64,000 bases of DNA from Sitta carolinensis (Eukaryota > Chordata > Aves > Passeriformes > Sittidae). Shown here piece after piece: positions 44,017 through 57,664 of the stretch (positions are counted from its first letter, which is position 1; each line of letters begins with the position of its first letter). The notes under the pieces are model-generated. The model had not been told where the DNA came from. It worked only from the letters and a program-made list of their open reading frames with translations, and made no database searches. Where the stretch lies: positions 2,526,452 to 2,590,451 of the forward strand of contig CM063294.1 of NCBI GenBank assembly GCA_032173965.1, written 5' to 3'. Both the position numbers and the translations under genes were made by a program.

Positions 44017-45235
44017 CGCCGCCGCCGCTGTGCCTGTGGCTGCCGGCCCCGCCACGGGCCCCGCACGGCTCCCGCCGCCGCCCGCACGCACCGCCTGTGC
44101 TGGCCGGCCCGCGCCGCCCCCCCGCGCTCACAGCCGGGCTCTCCGCCGCACCGGGGCGGAGCCGCACACACGCCCTGCCTGAGCCTGCAGCGACACCGTG
44201 CGCTGCTCCGCCGCCGAGCACGCGCCGCCTTGCCAACTCGCCACGGGTAGGTGTTCTCCTCGGTCTTCTGCTTCTTCTCCTCATTTTTCCCTTGTCTCTT
44301 CCTCTTTCTTGGCAAGTCATCCTTCATTTCATCTTGCTCTTTCTCCTCTGCCTTTGTCATTTTTATTCCTTCCTGCAGTTCCTTTTTTTTGTTATGTTCC
44401 GTTTCTCTTTCCTTTTTCTCTTTGTACTCTTTTCTCTTTCTTCCTTGTCCTTCTTCTTTTTCATCCTTCCTATGTCGCTCTCCATTGCTTCCTCTCCTTT
44501 CCCATCTCCTTCCACCCTCTCGTATTCTTTAGCCGCTCTGCAAGGTCCTCACTTTTCTCTGGCGCCGCGGAGCTCAGCAAATGCGGCACCATCCGCGCTA
44601 ATTACGGGCGATCATTGCTGGAGAGCTGCGCTGCTCTAACCGAGGCTCTTAGGAACCACCTCCGCTCGGTGTCTACAGATAAGGTCGCTCTTCAGCTCTT
44701 TTATCGGCTGTTTTATATTTCCATTCTGTCCTTCATTTCATATGTTCATTCTGCCTTTAGTTTTATTTCCATGTGTTCAATATTTTCTTTCTTAGTATAA
44801 TTATTATGACTATTACAATTAATATTAGTAGTAGTAGCATTAGTATTTTCCTTCTGCTACTTCTGCTTTTCCTTTCCATTTACCCTCTTTGCCTTCTCTT
44901 TCCTTTTGATTTCTCTATATCTGTTCGTTCCTGCTTTACACTGTCCTCTGTCTTTTCCCCCTCCTCATCAGTTTCCATCTTCTCTCTTCTATGTTGTTTC
45001 TTCCCTTCACTAAATTATTTTCCAAATCCTCACAATGAAGTTTGGGAATATCTTTCTTCTTCTTTTGCCCAACTCCTTCATGGACATCCTCGGTTTGGGG
45101 AGATTTTTAATGTTCTGTCTGCATTCCTCCTCCTTTGTCTCTTGCCGCCTTCTCCTCCTTTCTTGTCGTTGTCTCCCCTGCTCTTCTACTTCCATACTTG
45201 TATCTTATGTACATTCTTTCCTTCAACAAAATATT
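44017..45235 (-). other. Unit 6 GC-rich leader and purine-rich flank
   Basis: Second upstream family; almost identical to unit 7, including a TAG-rich stretch near 44794-44850. Confidence 0.65.
44533..44685 (-). promoter_or_regulatory. Candidate protocadherin promoter element, unit 6
   Basis: About 520 bp before the ATG, with the same blocks as unit 3 (CCGCGCTAATTACGGG, GCTCTAACCGAGG, TCTTAGGAACC). Confidence 0.55.
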
Positions 45236-48200
45236 TTAAAATACCTTCAGCAGCCCTGTCACCAGCCACGGACATGCCCTTGGGGCCAGAGTCCCGTTTC
45301 TCTTCCCCACACCTCCTACCCAGGTGCAGAGGGAGCAGCCGACTGCTGTCCATGACCCTGCAATTCCCCTCCTCCAGGAAAAAGGACAAAGAGCCTTCAG
45401 CCTCCAGTGTTCTCAAGGACCCGGCAAGAGCACAGCAAGGCAGTCAGAGGGCAAAGCACAGCTCTGCCACATCCAACAGCCCCACCACTGTGACACAGAG
45501 GCGGAAGCCACAATTATTGGGACATCTGTGCAGAGAGGCCTGAAAGAGTTCACACAAATCAGGGAATTTTCTCATGCCCAAACTCAACCCTATCACAGCC
45601 CAGCATGACAAGCTTCCCTAAAGACTCAAAACTGCACTGGGCAACCACAGCTCCTGAGGACTCCTCGTGTACCTCAATCCCTCCTGGCTCACTTCCCACT
45701 TGTATGTTCCAGGGTCTCCCCTTCCTTTCTGGCAGGCACTCGCTGCCCACACAACACACCAAGAAACTTGGGATCTACGAGGCCCCACGGAAAATCTCTC
45801 ACTCACCTCAGCATGAGGCACCTGCCGCACAGTCCAAGGAAAGCCCTGAGGGTAACACCACAACTGTTACTTTTTTATATTATAAAAATATACGGTTTTT
45901 CTTTTTGTTTTGTTTTCTCTGGGCCTTTCCTGTTTTGTTTTCTTCTCTTGGGTCTTCCAGCGGTTTATGAGGTTTATGTGAAGTTGGCTTCTACCTGACT
46001 TAACTTGTCTCTGTCTCTGTGAAGGCTTTTTGTTTTTCCCCAGCCCTGTGTCTGAAGAAGAGGTCGAGTCGTTTGTCTTCTCTTGTTCAGGAATCTGTTT
46101 ATTCTTTGCTTATCTCATACTTGTTTCCTGGCTAGCCACTGTCTTCTCTGCAGACCAGGCTGTGCTCTCTCCCCAGGCTGTGCTCTCTCCTCCCTGGCCA
46201 TTGGGATGGCACTATCTTTTATTACTGAAAATTACGTGTGCTTTATTTATAACAATTCTCCAAGCTCTATCCACTATGCTCTCCAGTGTACTTTTGTTCT
46301 AGACCAACCCAAATGTGCCACACCACGACAGAAGATAGAGAACAAGAGGACAAAGAAGACGCTCAGTGACACACCCCATTGCCTCCACCTTTACCTCCTG
46401 CACTCACATTCTAAAATCCAAAAATTCGACTTTTCCACCCTATGACATACTAATTATCATCCTATCGAAATTCTTGTGACTTATAAATCTTCCCCAGACA
46501 GTCAGAAGGATGTCCTGGTTCCCATACACAACAATGTCACTGACAACACTCCCTTCACCTCCCACACATCTCTTCAGTGAAATGAATTCTGGTCCCTCCT
46601 CCATTCCCCTTTGCTGTCACCCACCCAGGCTGTGCCTGCAAGCATCAGAAAAGGAAGGAGAGCAGGTTGCAGCTGCTTTGTTGGCCCAATGAGCTGAACG
46701 TTCTGCGGATTCAACAAAAAGATGCCACAGCTGAACAGAAACTAAACTACCAATCTCAAATCTCAAGAATAAGCACATTGAGTGCACGACTTACCTCTTC
46801 AGAACTGGTCCCTTCTTCAGAAAAGAATATTATCAGGTCAGAGAAGTTAATTTTAAAGGATATTTACCCTTAAAATTTTCAGTGTTTCTGGAGAAGCTGG
46901 ACAGAAAAAAATCACCTATGTTCCACAAAAAACTGTACGGTGTGCAATGCCCATTCTGCACTTCCCTGACTGGGGAAGAAGCTTACAGATTTCTGTAAGC
47001 TACAGAAAGCCTCTAAACAAAAGTCTTAGAAGAGATGAATCCCCCACACTGATGGGAAATGCCCCAAATATCTGCTACATTGCCAGTGAGATAAAGGACA
47101 TAAACACAACAACAAACTAACCAAGCAAAACATAAGCAGGTATAGTTTGATTGAGAAAAGAATTAAAACAACATCTCATCGTGCTGTATTAAAATGCAAG
47201 TTTTGGCAACATCTTGAGTACCAAGACCCATCTAGCAAGACTAAGAGCAGAGAGGTAATGACCGAAAAATGCAGAGAAGACTCGGCAGCATGATCCAACA
47301 TTCAAAAGGTTCTCTTCAACCAACAACATTCCACACCAAACCCAAGGAATTAAAGGCACACAGGGCAGATGTCTTCACTAAGAGCAGTACCAGAAAGAAC
47401 AGCAGTGCCCTAAGAGATGCAGAACTTCTGGGTGTCCTGAGAGGCTCCCAGAGGAGCAGCTCTCTGTGCTGGGACCCTTCCTGCAATACTCTACTGAAAT
47501 CATTTATCTTGCACCCTGGCAACTGGGATCTCCACAGCTAAGCAGACAGTCTGCATCTGCTCTCCAGTCACCTCACCACACCCTCACCTTCCTGCGTGCC
47601 TGCCACAAAGCAAATAACAGAGTGCTGCAAATAGATTCTGTGACTCTCTGACTTTTCCCTCATCTCAGGATGTTTCGTGAGTTTTCAGGATTTTCAAGTA
47701 CAAACCGAGTTCTTAGAGGTTCTGCAATCAGCGTCATGAACAGAACTGATCTCAGTCACCATAAATCTTCTTGAAGAAAATCACACCAAAGCTGAACCAC
47801 AAATCCAGTCAGAATGTCAGCTGGGAGGAGCAATCCAGGAATAGAAAAGCAGAGCTGTGCTGCTCTGTAGGTGTGGAGCTTTGGGGTGCACATCCAGACA
47901 CCAGAATGAGCCGTGTGTGATAGCAGCACACACCATCTCTACCCACACTGAGCGTGCAGGAGCACAGCACGGGGCACAAGAGCACAAGGAGATGACACCC
48001 GCCCCCTCAACGGCCCTTAAATAGCATGGCTGAAGAGAAGCACAGACCCACCATGGCCAGAGCTCGGGAAGCTCCTAGAAACACCCTACAGTACACATGG
48101 ACAGCAGTTTGTAGTGCCACCCTCCCACAAAAACACTCCCAGGACAGCAGCAAAAACCTTCATGAGTCTGCACGTTCCCAACTCTTATCCAACACATTCC

Positions 48201-49633
48201 ACATGGCAGGCCAGAGGCAGCACGAGGGATTGTCTCTGATGGGAGATATCCATAACCTCAAAGGACTCTGTGGCCAGGTCAGTACCATACATCATCTCAA
48301 GATGCACACGGTCTGCAACACCACACCCCTGGAACTCGGCAAACGTTCCTGGGCAGGAACACTCGGGCCCATCCTGCCTCCTGCTTTTCTCTGAGCATCC
48401 TCCATTCCCTACTCTGTAACAGTTCTTCTCCAGAAGAGGATACAATTCCCATTCCTCTCCTCCTATGATATCACCCATTGTCAAAAACGATCTCGGGTTC
48501 CCTCAGAGGAGGCTTCCCAGTGCTCAAGGTCACCTTCCACACCAGCACACAGCCAGCACCCACTCAGTGTCACTGCCACATTCACCTCTGGGACAAGGCA
48601 CCATTGCCTGTCCCACCCCAGCAGTCAATCAGACATCTGCTGAGCCTTCCCAGCAAGGAGAGCACTGAGAAATCCACACAGATGGCATCACATGCATGCT
48701 CTGGCAGACTCTGCAGGTGCATCCCGAGCTCTGCTTGGGAGACCTCAGACCAATATTTACTGAAGGAGTCGTGTTGGACAGCTCCAATGGCAATGGACAC
48801 TGATGTCATGATGAGGGAGATCAGTGCATTCACTGATGAACACACCAATAGAGGGGGTATCTACCGTGTAGAAGAAATTGGTTGTGGGGATTTTTTGTTG
48901 CAATTACTGTTAAGAAGAGGATTTATAGGAAAAGTATAAAGGTGTTCCAAATGTAAATATTGGAAAAGTATTTCAAGAGAAGGGCTGTGTACAACAAGCC
49001 ACTTGTCCATCCAGGAATGCAAATTAACAACTACAGCTAACAAAAACTGGGAGGGAAACAAAACATGAAAACACAACAAAGCCGTCTCAGTTTTCATTAT
49101 GGCATGAAAACAGAAGTTCAAATGGACACCTTGCCTTGATCCCTTGTAGAGGACTAATGACAGACGATGAGGCAGAGAGGAAACCACATGTGATACCAAC
49201 ACGGTCAGCACCCAGCAAAGGCAATGAGGAGATACAGAGCGCCTGGCAGACTGTCACCACCACAGCCTGTCCTGCACACCTACAGCAAGCTCGGGTGGAA
49301 ACCTACACAACCAGCAAGCAGCAGCGTTGTCTCCCCAACTGAAATATCGAGGCATCACAGGACAGCTCCCATCACAATCACTAGTGATTTCATTCTGAGA
49401 CAAAACAATTCATATTCCGAGCAGTAAATCTCAGGTGCGTACCCCGAGGGATTACCGCAACACCCTTACCCTGCAAGGAGCTGATACAAACCTGCGGATA
49501 ACACACTTAAGCACCCATCGCCCTCAGGCTGGGAGGGTGGAGCCCGGCTAAGAGCACAACCAGGTTAGGGAACGAGAGAGACCAGCCAAAGGGGCAGAGA
49601 ACGAGTAAAGGAGAGCAAAGCATTTCCACTGAC
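45236..49633. other. Intergenic block between units 6 and 7
   Basis: Noncoding; contains the 664-bp insertion at 45865-46528. About 48026-49633 is nearly identical to 39942-41550. No gene is seen. Confidence 0.7.
45865..46528. mobile_element. Candidate solo LTR or other insertion, unit 6 copy
   Basis: Begins TGTTAC and ends CCCATACA, with CAAC on both sides. The empty site in unit 3 has a single CAAC. TGT...ACA ends with a 4-bp duplication fit a solo LTR, but a deletion in unit 3 between short repeats (CACAAC) explains the same pattern. It holds a short tandem duplication (CCAGGCTGTGCTCTCTC twice, near 46159-46192) absent from unit 5. Confidence 0.5.
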
Positions 49634-52088
49634 CGTGCCGAGGAGAGCGGAGGGCTCCGGCTGCGAGTCCTTGGGCGCGGCGTTGGGCGGCGGCGGAGGG
49701 AAGTTGGGGCTGAACACCATGAGGTCGCTCTTGGCCGCGCCGTCGGCCACGCACAGGCTGCGGCTGTGGCGCTGCGAGTACGACCAGCTGCCCACTTCGC
49801 TGGCGCACACGAGCGTCGTGGGCCCGGGCCCCGAGAGCACGGCCGCCCGCGGCGCCCAGCGCGACGCCCCGTACAGCACCAGGGCCAGCAGGAAGAGGCT
49901 CGACACGGCGCAGATGGCCACCACCAGCCACACGTTGGTCGCCGCGCTCGCCGCCGCCGCGCCCAGCTCCGCGCCCAGCGACGACGACGACGACGAAGAC
50001 GAGGAGGCCGCGGAGGATCCCTTGGCCGCGGCCAGCGCCGCCTCGGCCGCCTCGACGAGCGACACGCTGAGCGTGGCCGTGGCCGAGCGCGCCGGCTCGC
50101 CGTGGTCGCGCACGACGATGAGCAGCGTGTGGCGAGCGCCGTCGGCCTCGTCGAGCGGCCGCGCCGTGCTCACCTCGCCGCTGTAGAGCCCCACGCGGAA
50201 GGGGCCCTTGGCCCGCGGCTCCCACAGCTCGTAGCGCAGCCACGCGTTGTAGCCCGAGTCGGCGTCCACGGCGCGGATCTTGGCCACCACCTGCCCCGCC
50301 GGCGCCCCCCACGCCGCCCACGCCCACAGCGTGGCGCCCGAAGCCCGAGCCCGAGCCCGCCTCGGCCGCCGCCACGGCGCCCGCCTCCGGCGCCGAGCCC
50401 GCGGCCGGCAGCAGCGCCGGCGCGTTGTCGTTCTCGTCCAGCACGAAGAGCTGCACCGTGGCGTTGCCGCACAGCGGCGGCTGCCCCGCGTCCACGGCGC
50501 GCACCTCGAACTGCAGCACCTGCAGCTCCTCGTAGTCCAGCGCCTGCAGCGCCCACACGCGACCGCTCTCCGCGTCCACCGACACGTAGCTCGACGCCGA
50601 GCGCCACCCGCCGCCGCCGCCCGCGCCGCCCTCCCACACCGAGTAGCTGACGCGCCCGTTGCCCGCCTCGTCCGGGTCCCGCGCCCACAGCCGCGCCAGC
50701 TCCGCGCCCGCCGCGTTGTTCTCCCGCGCCAGCACCGTGTACACGGCCTGCGCGAACGCCGGCGCGTTGTCGTTCACGTCCGACACCGGCACCCGCAGCC
50801 CGCGCCTCGCAAGCAGCGCCGGCGCCCCGCCGTCCTCCGCACGCACCTCCACCTCGTACTCCGACACCCGCTCCCGGTCCAGCGCCTCGCGCAGCACCAG
50901 CGAGTACGAGCCCGAGAACGTCGCCTCCAGAGCGAACGGCGACGCCGGCACCACCCAGCACCGCACCAGCCCGTTCGACCCCGAGTCCCGGTCCGACACG
51001 CTCAGCACGCCCACCACCGTCCCCACCGACGCGTCCTCCGGCACCGGCACCGACAGCGACGTCACCCACACCTCGGGCGCGTTGTCGTTCACGTCCAGCA
51101 CCTCCAGCTCACTCTGCAGTGACCCGACAGTGGGGGGTCCCTTATCTCTCGCTTCAATACGAAAATCATATATGACTGACTTCTTCGAAGTCCAGGGCTG
51201 CCGTAAGGTGAATTTCCCCGTCTTCGGATTGACGGAAATCACATCTCTTCCACTCGGGGAATGAAGTTGTCACGGTAAAGTCACTTCACTGTTACTTCCT
51301 CGTCCGGATCCGTGGCATTCACCCTCGCACAGCGTCCCGACCGCAGCGCTCTCCGGCAGCTGCACTTTATACACCGACTGGTTAAACTGGGGCGCGTTGT
51401 CATTCGCATCCAGCACTGTGATCTCCAGCTCCATGGTGCCCGTCAGAGACGGCCGGCCCCCGTCAGTCGCCGTCAACACCAACCGGTGCACGGGAATCGT
51501 CTCCCGATCCAGAGATTCGTTAAAACAAGTCAGGTCAGATTTCGCTCATTGGATTTTTGTAAATCCACGGAAAAATACTCGCTGGGGCTGAGGTGTAGGA
51601 CAGCTGCGCGTTCGCTCCGATATCCGCATCCGACGCGCCCTCCAGCGGGAAACGAGAACCCGGCACAGACAATTCCGCGATGCTGAGGTTTTGCGAGCGG
51701 CGGGGAAGACGGGGGCATTGTCGTTGATGTCGGTGACCTCCAGCTCCACATGGAAGACGCGCAGCGGCCGCTCCAGCAGCACCTCCAGGCGCAGCGCGCA
51801 CGGCGCGCTCTTGCCGCACAGCTCCTCCCGGTCGAGCCGCGAGCTCAGCAGCAGCGCGCCGCTCGCCCCGCTCACCTCCACGCTCGCCCGCCGGCCCTGC
51901 GCCACCAGCCGCAGCCGCCGCGCCTCCGCCTCGCCCGCCTCCAGGCCCAGGTCCTGCGCCAGACGGCCCACCACCGTGCCGGCCTTGCCTTCCTCCGCCA
52001 CCGAGTACCGCACCTGCCCGCCCGACAGCGCCCAGGCCGCCTGCAGCACCAGCACCCGCAGCACCGCCGCACCACAACGCTCGCCCAT
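49634..52088 (-). CDS. PCDHA: Protocadherin alpha variable exon, unit 7 (many small indels)
   Basis: Relative of units 5 and 6, with the ATG at 52088-52086 and donor GTCAGT starting at 49633. EC1 and EC4-EC5 read well; the region from about 51110 to 51700 (EC1/EC2 junction to the end of EC3) has about ten single-base losses relative to units 5 and 6. One extra A at about 50341 shifts the frame in the Gly/Ser-rich linker before EC6, after which the transmembrane and tail segment is open again. Not translatable as given. Dense deletions in the adjoining noncoding DNA suggest poor consensus in this part of the assembly; true pseudogenization remains possible. Confidence 0.72.
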
Positions 52089-53310
52089 CGCCGCCGCCGC
52101 TGTGCCTGTGGCTGCCGGCCCCGCCACGGGCCCCGCACGGCTCCCGCCGCCGCCCGCACGCACCGCCTGTGCTGGCCGGCCCGCGCCGCCCCCCCCGCTC
52201 ACAGCCGGGCTCTCCGCCGCACCGGGGCGGAGCCGCACACACGCCCTGCCTGAGCCTGCAGCGACACCGTGCGCTGCTCCGCCGCCGAGCACGCGCCGCC
52301 TTGCCAACTCGCCACGGGTAGGTGTTCTCCTCGGTCTTCTGCTTCTTCTCCTCATTTTTCCCTTGTCTCTTCCTCTTTCTTGGCAAGTCATCCTTCATTT
52401 CATCTTGCTCTTTCTCCTCTGCCTTTGTCATTTTTATTCCTTCCTGCAGTTCCTTCCTTTTGTTATGTTCCGTTTCTCTTTCCTTTTTCTTCTTTGTACT
52501 CTTTTCTCTTTCTTCCTTGTCCTTCTTCTTTTTCATCCTTCCTATGTCGCTCTCCATTGCTTCCTCTCCTTTCCCATCTCCTTCCACCTCTCGTATTCTT
52601 TAGCCGCTCTGCAAGGTCCTCACTTTTCTCTGGCGCCGCGGAGCTCAGCAAATGCGGCACCATCCGCGCTAATTACGGGCGATCATTGCTGGAGAGCTGC
52701 GCTGCTCTAACCGAGGCTCTTAGGAACCACCTCCGCTCGGTGTCTACAGATAAGGTCGCTCTTCAGCTCTTTTATCGGCTGTTTTATATTTCCATTCTGT
52801 CCTTCATTTCATATGTTCATTCTGCCTTTAGTTTTATTTCCATGTGTTCAATATTTTCTTTCTTAGTATAATTATTATGACTATTACAATTAATATTAGT
52901 AGTAGTAGCATTAGTATTTTCCTTCTGCTACTTCTGCTTTTCCTTTCCATTTACCCTCTTTGCCTTCTCTTTCCTTTTGATTTCTCTATATCTGTTCGTT
53001 CCTGCTTTACACTGTCCTCTGTCTTTTCCCCCTCCTCATCAGTTTCCATCTTCTCTCTTCTATTTGTTTCTTCCCTTCACTAAATTATTTTCCAAATCCT
53101 CACAATGAAGTTTGGGAATATCTTTCTTCTTCTTTTGCCCAACTCCTTCATGGACATCCTCGGTTTGGGGAGATTTTTAATGTTCCTGTCTGCATTCCTC
53201 CTCCTTTGTCTCTTGCCGCCTTCTCCTCCTTTCTTGTCGTTGTCTCCCCTGCTCTTCTACTTCCATACTTGTATCTTATGTACATTCTTTCCTTCAACAA
53301 AATATTTCAA
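52089..53310 (-). other. Unit 7 GC-rich leader and purine-rich flank
   Basis: As unit 6, but the leader has CCCCCCCGCTCACAG where the others have an extra GC. TAG-rich stretch near 52865-52918. Confidence 0.65.
52603..52752 (-). promoter_or_regulatory. Candidate protocadherin promoter element, unit 7
   Basis: About 515 bp before the ATG, identical by eye to unit 6 even though the surrounding unit has many small indels. Confidence 0.55.
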
Positions 53311-56300
53311 AATACCTTCAGCACCCCTGTCACCAGCCACGGACATGCCCTTGGGGCCAGAGTCCCGTTTCTCTTCCCCACACCTCCTACCCAGGTGCAG
53401 AGGGAGCAGCCGACTGCTGTCCATGACCCTGCAATTCCCCTCCTCCAGGAAAAAGGACAAAGAGCCTTCAGCCTCCAGTGTTCTCAAGGACCCGGCAAGA
53501 GCACAGCAAGGCAGTCAGAGGGCAAAGCACAGCTCTGCCACATCCAACAGCCCCACCACTGTGACACAGAGGCGGAAGCCACAATTATTGGGACATCTGT
53601 GCAGAGAGGCCTGAAAGAGTTCACACAAATCAGGGAATTTTCTCATGCCCAAACTCAACCCTATCACAGCCCAGCATGACAAGCCTCCCTAAAGACTCAA
53701 AACTGCACTGGGCAACCACACTCCTGAGGACTCCTCGTGTACCTCAATCCCTCCTGGCTCACTTCCCACTTGTATGTTCCAGGGTCTCCCCTTCCTTTCT
53801 GGCAGGCACTCGCTGCCCACACAACACGCCAAGAACCTTGGGATCTACGAGGCCCCACGGAAAATCTCTCACTCACCTCAGCATGAGGCACCTGCCACAC
53901 AGTCCAAGGAAAGCCTGAGGGTAACACCACAACTGTTACTTTTTATATTATAAAAATTACGGTTTTTCTTTTTGTTTTGTTTTCTCTGGGCCTTTCCTGT
54001 TTTGTTTTTTCTCTTGGGTCTTCCAGCGGTTTATGAGGTTTATGTGAAGTTGGCTTCTACCTGACATAATTCTTGTCTCTGTGAAGGCTTTTTGTTTTTC
54101 CCCAGCCCTGTGTCTGAAGAAGAGGTCGAGTCGTTTGTCTTCTCTTGTTCAGGAATCTGTTTATTCTTTGCTTATCTCATACTTGTTTCCTGGCTGACCA
54201 CTGTCTTCTCTGCAGACCAGGCTGTGCTCTCTCCCCAGGCTGTGCTCTCTCCTCCCTGGCCCTTGGGATGGCACTATCTTTTATTACTGAAAATTACGTG
54301 TGCTTTATTTATAACAATTCTCCAAGCTCTATCCACTATGCTCTCCAGTGTACTTTTGTTCTAGACCAACCCAAATGTGCCACACCACGACAGAAGATAG
54401 AGAACAAGAGGACAAAGAAGAAGCTCAGTGACACACCCCATTGCCTCCACCTTTACCTCCTGCATCTCACATTCTAAAATCACAAAATTCGACTTTTCAC
54501 CCTATGACATACTAATTATCATCCTATCGAAATTCTTGTGACTTATAAATCTTCCCCAGACAGTCAGAAGGATGTCCTGGTTCCCATACACAACAATGTC
54601 ACTGACAACACTCCCTTCACCTCCCACACATCTCTTCAGTGAAATGAATTCTGGTCCTCCTCCATTCCCCTTTGCTGTCACCCACCCAGGCTGTGCCTGC
54701 AAGCATCAGAAAAGGAAGGAGAGCAGGTTGCAGCTGCTTTGTTGGCCCAATGGCTGAACGTTCTGCGATTCAACAAAAAGATGCCACAGCTGAACAGGAA
54801 CTAAAGTACAACCAATCTCAAGAATAAGACATTCGAGTATGATTTACCTCTTCAGAATTGTTCCTTCTTCAGAAAAAGATATTTCGAGCTGGTGTTAATT
54901 TTAAAGGATATTTATCTTAAAATTTTCAGTGTTTCTGGAGAAGCTGGACAGAAAAAATCACCTATGTTCCACAAAAACTGACAGTGTGCATGCCCATTCT
55001 GCACTTCCCTCACTGGGGAAGAAGCTTACAGATTTCTGTAAGCTACAGAAAGTCTCTCAACTAAACCTTAGAAGAGATGAATCCCCCACACTGATGGGAA
55101 ATGCCCCAAATATCTCTACATTGCCAGTGAGAGACAGGACAAAACACAACAACAAACAAACCAGCAAAAATAAGCAGGTGTGAGTTTGATAGAGAAAGAA
55201 TTAAATCCCCGTCCATTGTGCTGTATTGAAAATGCAAGTTTTGGCAACATCTTGAGTACCAAGACCCATCTAGCAAGACTAAGGCAGAGAGGTAATGAGG
55301 GAAAAGATTCAGAGAAGACTCGGCAGCATGATCCAACATTCAAAAAGGTTCTCTTCAACCAACAACATTCCACACCAAACCCAAGGAATTAAAGGCACAC
55401 AGGGCAGATGTCTTCACTAAGAGCAGTACCAGAAAGAACAGCAGTGCCCTAAGAGATGCAGAACTTCTGGGTGTCCTGAGAGGCTCCCAGAGGAGCAGCT
55501 CTCTGTGCTGGGACCCTTCCTGCAATACTCTACTGAAATCATTTATCTTGCACCCTGGCAACTGGGATCTCCACAGCTAAGCAGACAGTCTGCATCTGCT
55601 CTCCAGTCACCTCACCACACCCTCACCTTCCTGCGTGCCTGCCACAAAGAATATATAGAGTGCTGCAAATAGATTCTGTGACTCTCTGACTTTTCCCTCA
55701 TCTCAGGATGTTTCGTGAGTTTTCAGGATTTTCCAGTACAGACCGAGTACTTAGAGGTTCTACAGTCAGTGTCATGAACAGAACTGATCCCATCACCATA
55801 AATCTTCTTGAAGAAAATCACACCAAAGCTGAACCACAAATCCACTCAAAATACTAGCTGGGAGGAGCAATCCAGAATAGAAAAGCAGAGCTGTGCTGCT
55901 CTGTAGGTGTGGAGCTTTGGGGTGCACATCCAGACACCAGAATGAGCCGTGTGTGATAGCAGCACACACCATCTCTACCCACACTGAGCGTGCAGGAGCA
56001 CAGCACGGGGCACAAGAGCACAAGGAGATGACACCCGCCCCCTCAACGGCCCTTAAATAGCATGGCTGAAGAGAAGCACAGACCCACCATGGCCAGAGCT
56101 CTGGAAGCTCCTAGAAACACCCTACAGTACACATGGACAGCAGTTTGTAGTGCCACCCTCCCACAACAACACTCCCAGGACAGCAGCAAAAACCTTCATG
56201 AGTCTGCACGTTCCCAACTCTTATCCAACACATTCCACATGGCAGGCCAGAGGCAGCACGAGGGATTGTCTCTGATGGGAGATATCCATAACCTCAAAGG

Positions 56301-57664
56301 ACTCTGTGGCCAGGTCAGTACCATACATCATCTCAAGATGCACAAGGTCTGCAACACCACACCCCTGGAACTCGGCAAACGTTCCTGGGCAGGAACACTC
56401 CGGGCCCACCTGCCTCCTGCTTTTCTCTGAGCATCCTCCATTCCCTACTCTGTAACAGCTCTTCTCCAAAAGAGGATACAATTCCCATTCCCATCCTCCT
56501 ATGATATCACCCATTGTCACAAATGATCTCGGGTTCCCTCAGAGGAGGCTTCCCAGTGCTCAAGGTCACCTTCCACACCAGCACACAGCCAGCACCCACT
56601 CAGTGTCACTGCCACATTCACCTCTGGGACAAGGCACCATTGCCTGTCCCACCCCAGCGTCAATCAGACTTCTGCTGAGCCTTCCCAGCAAGGAGAGCAC
56701 TGAGAAATCCACACAGATGGCATCACATGCATGCTCTGGCAGACTCTGCAGTGCATCCCGAGCTCTGCTTGGGAGACCTCAGACCAATATTTACTGAAGG
56801 AGTCGTTTTGGACAGCTCCAATGGCAATGGACACTGATGTCACGGTGAGGGAGATCAGTGCATTCACTGATGAACATATCAATACAGGGGGTATCTACCG
56901 TGTAGAAGAAATTGGTTGTGGGGATTTTTGTTTTCATTGCTGTTAAGAACAGGATTTATAGGAAAAGTATAAAGGTGTTCCAAATGTAAATATTGGAAAA
57001 GATTTCAAGAGAAGGGCTGTGTACAACAAGCCACTTGTCCATCCAGGAATGCAAATTAACAACTACAGCTAACAAAAACTGGGAGGGAAACAAAACATGA
57101 AAATGCAAAAAACCCCCCTCAGTTTTCATATGGCATGAAAAGAGAAGTTCAAATGGACACTTGCCTTGATCCCTTGTAGAGGACTAATGACAGACGATGA
57201 GGGCAGAGAGGAAACCACATGTGATACCAGCATGGTCAGCACCCAGCAAAGGCAATGAGGAGATACAGAGCGCCTGGCAGACTGTCACCACCACAGCCTG
57301 TCCTGCACACCTACAGCAAGCTCGGGTGGAAACCTACACAACCAGCAAGCAGCAGCGTTGTCTCCCCAACTGAAATATCGAGGCATCACAGGACAGCTCC
57401 CATCACAATCACTAATGATTTCATTCTGAGACAAAACAATTCATATTCCGAGCAGTAAATCTCAGGTGCGTACCCCGAGGGATTACCGCAACACCCTTAC
57501 CCTGCAAGGAGCTGATACAAACCTGCAGATAACACACTTAAGCACCCATCGCCCTCAGGCTGGGAGGGCGGAGCCCGGCTAAGAGCAGAACCAGGTTAGG
57601 GAACGAGAGAGACCAGCCAAAGGGGCAGAGAACGAGTAAAGGCGAGCAAAGCATTGCCACTGAC
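53311..57664. other. Intergenic block between units 7 and 8
   Basis: Noncoding, homologous to the blocks of units 5 and 6, with the 657-bp insertion at 53934-54590. From about 53690 to 57140 it shows many single-base losses relative to those copies (for example TTCTGCGATTC for TTCTGCGGATTC). No gene is seen. Confidence 0.7.
53934..54590. mobile_element. Candidate solo LTR or other insertion, unit 7 copy
   Basis: Same element as in unit 6, TGTTAC to CCCATACA, flanked by CAAC, with the same internal tandem duplication, so units 6 and 7 share a more recent ancestor than either does with unit 5. Confidence 0.5.
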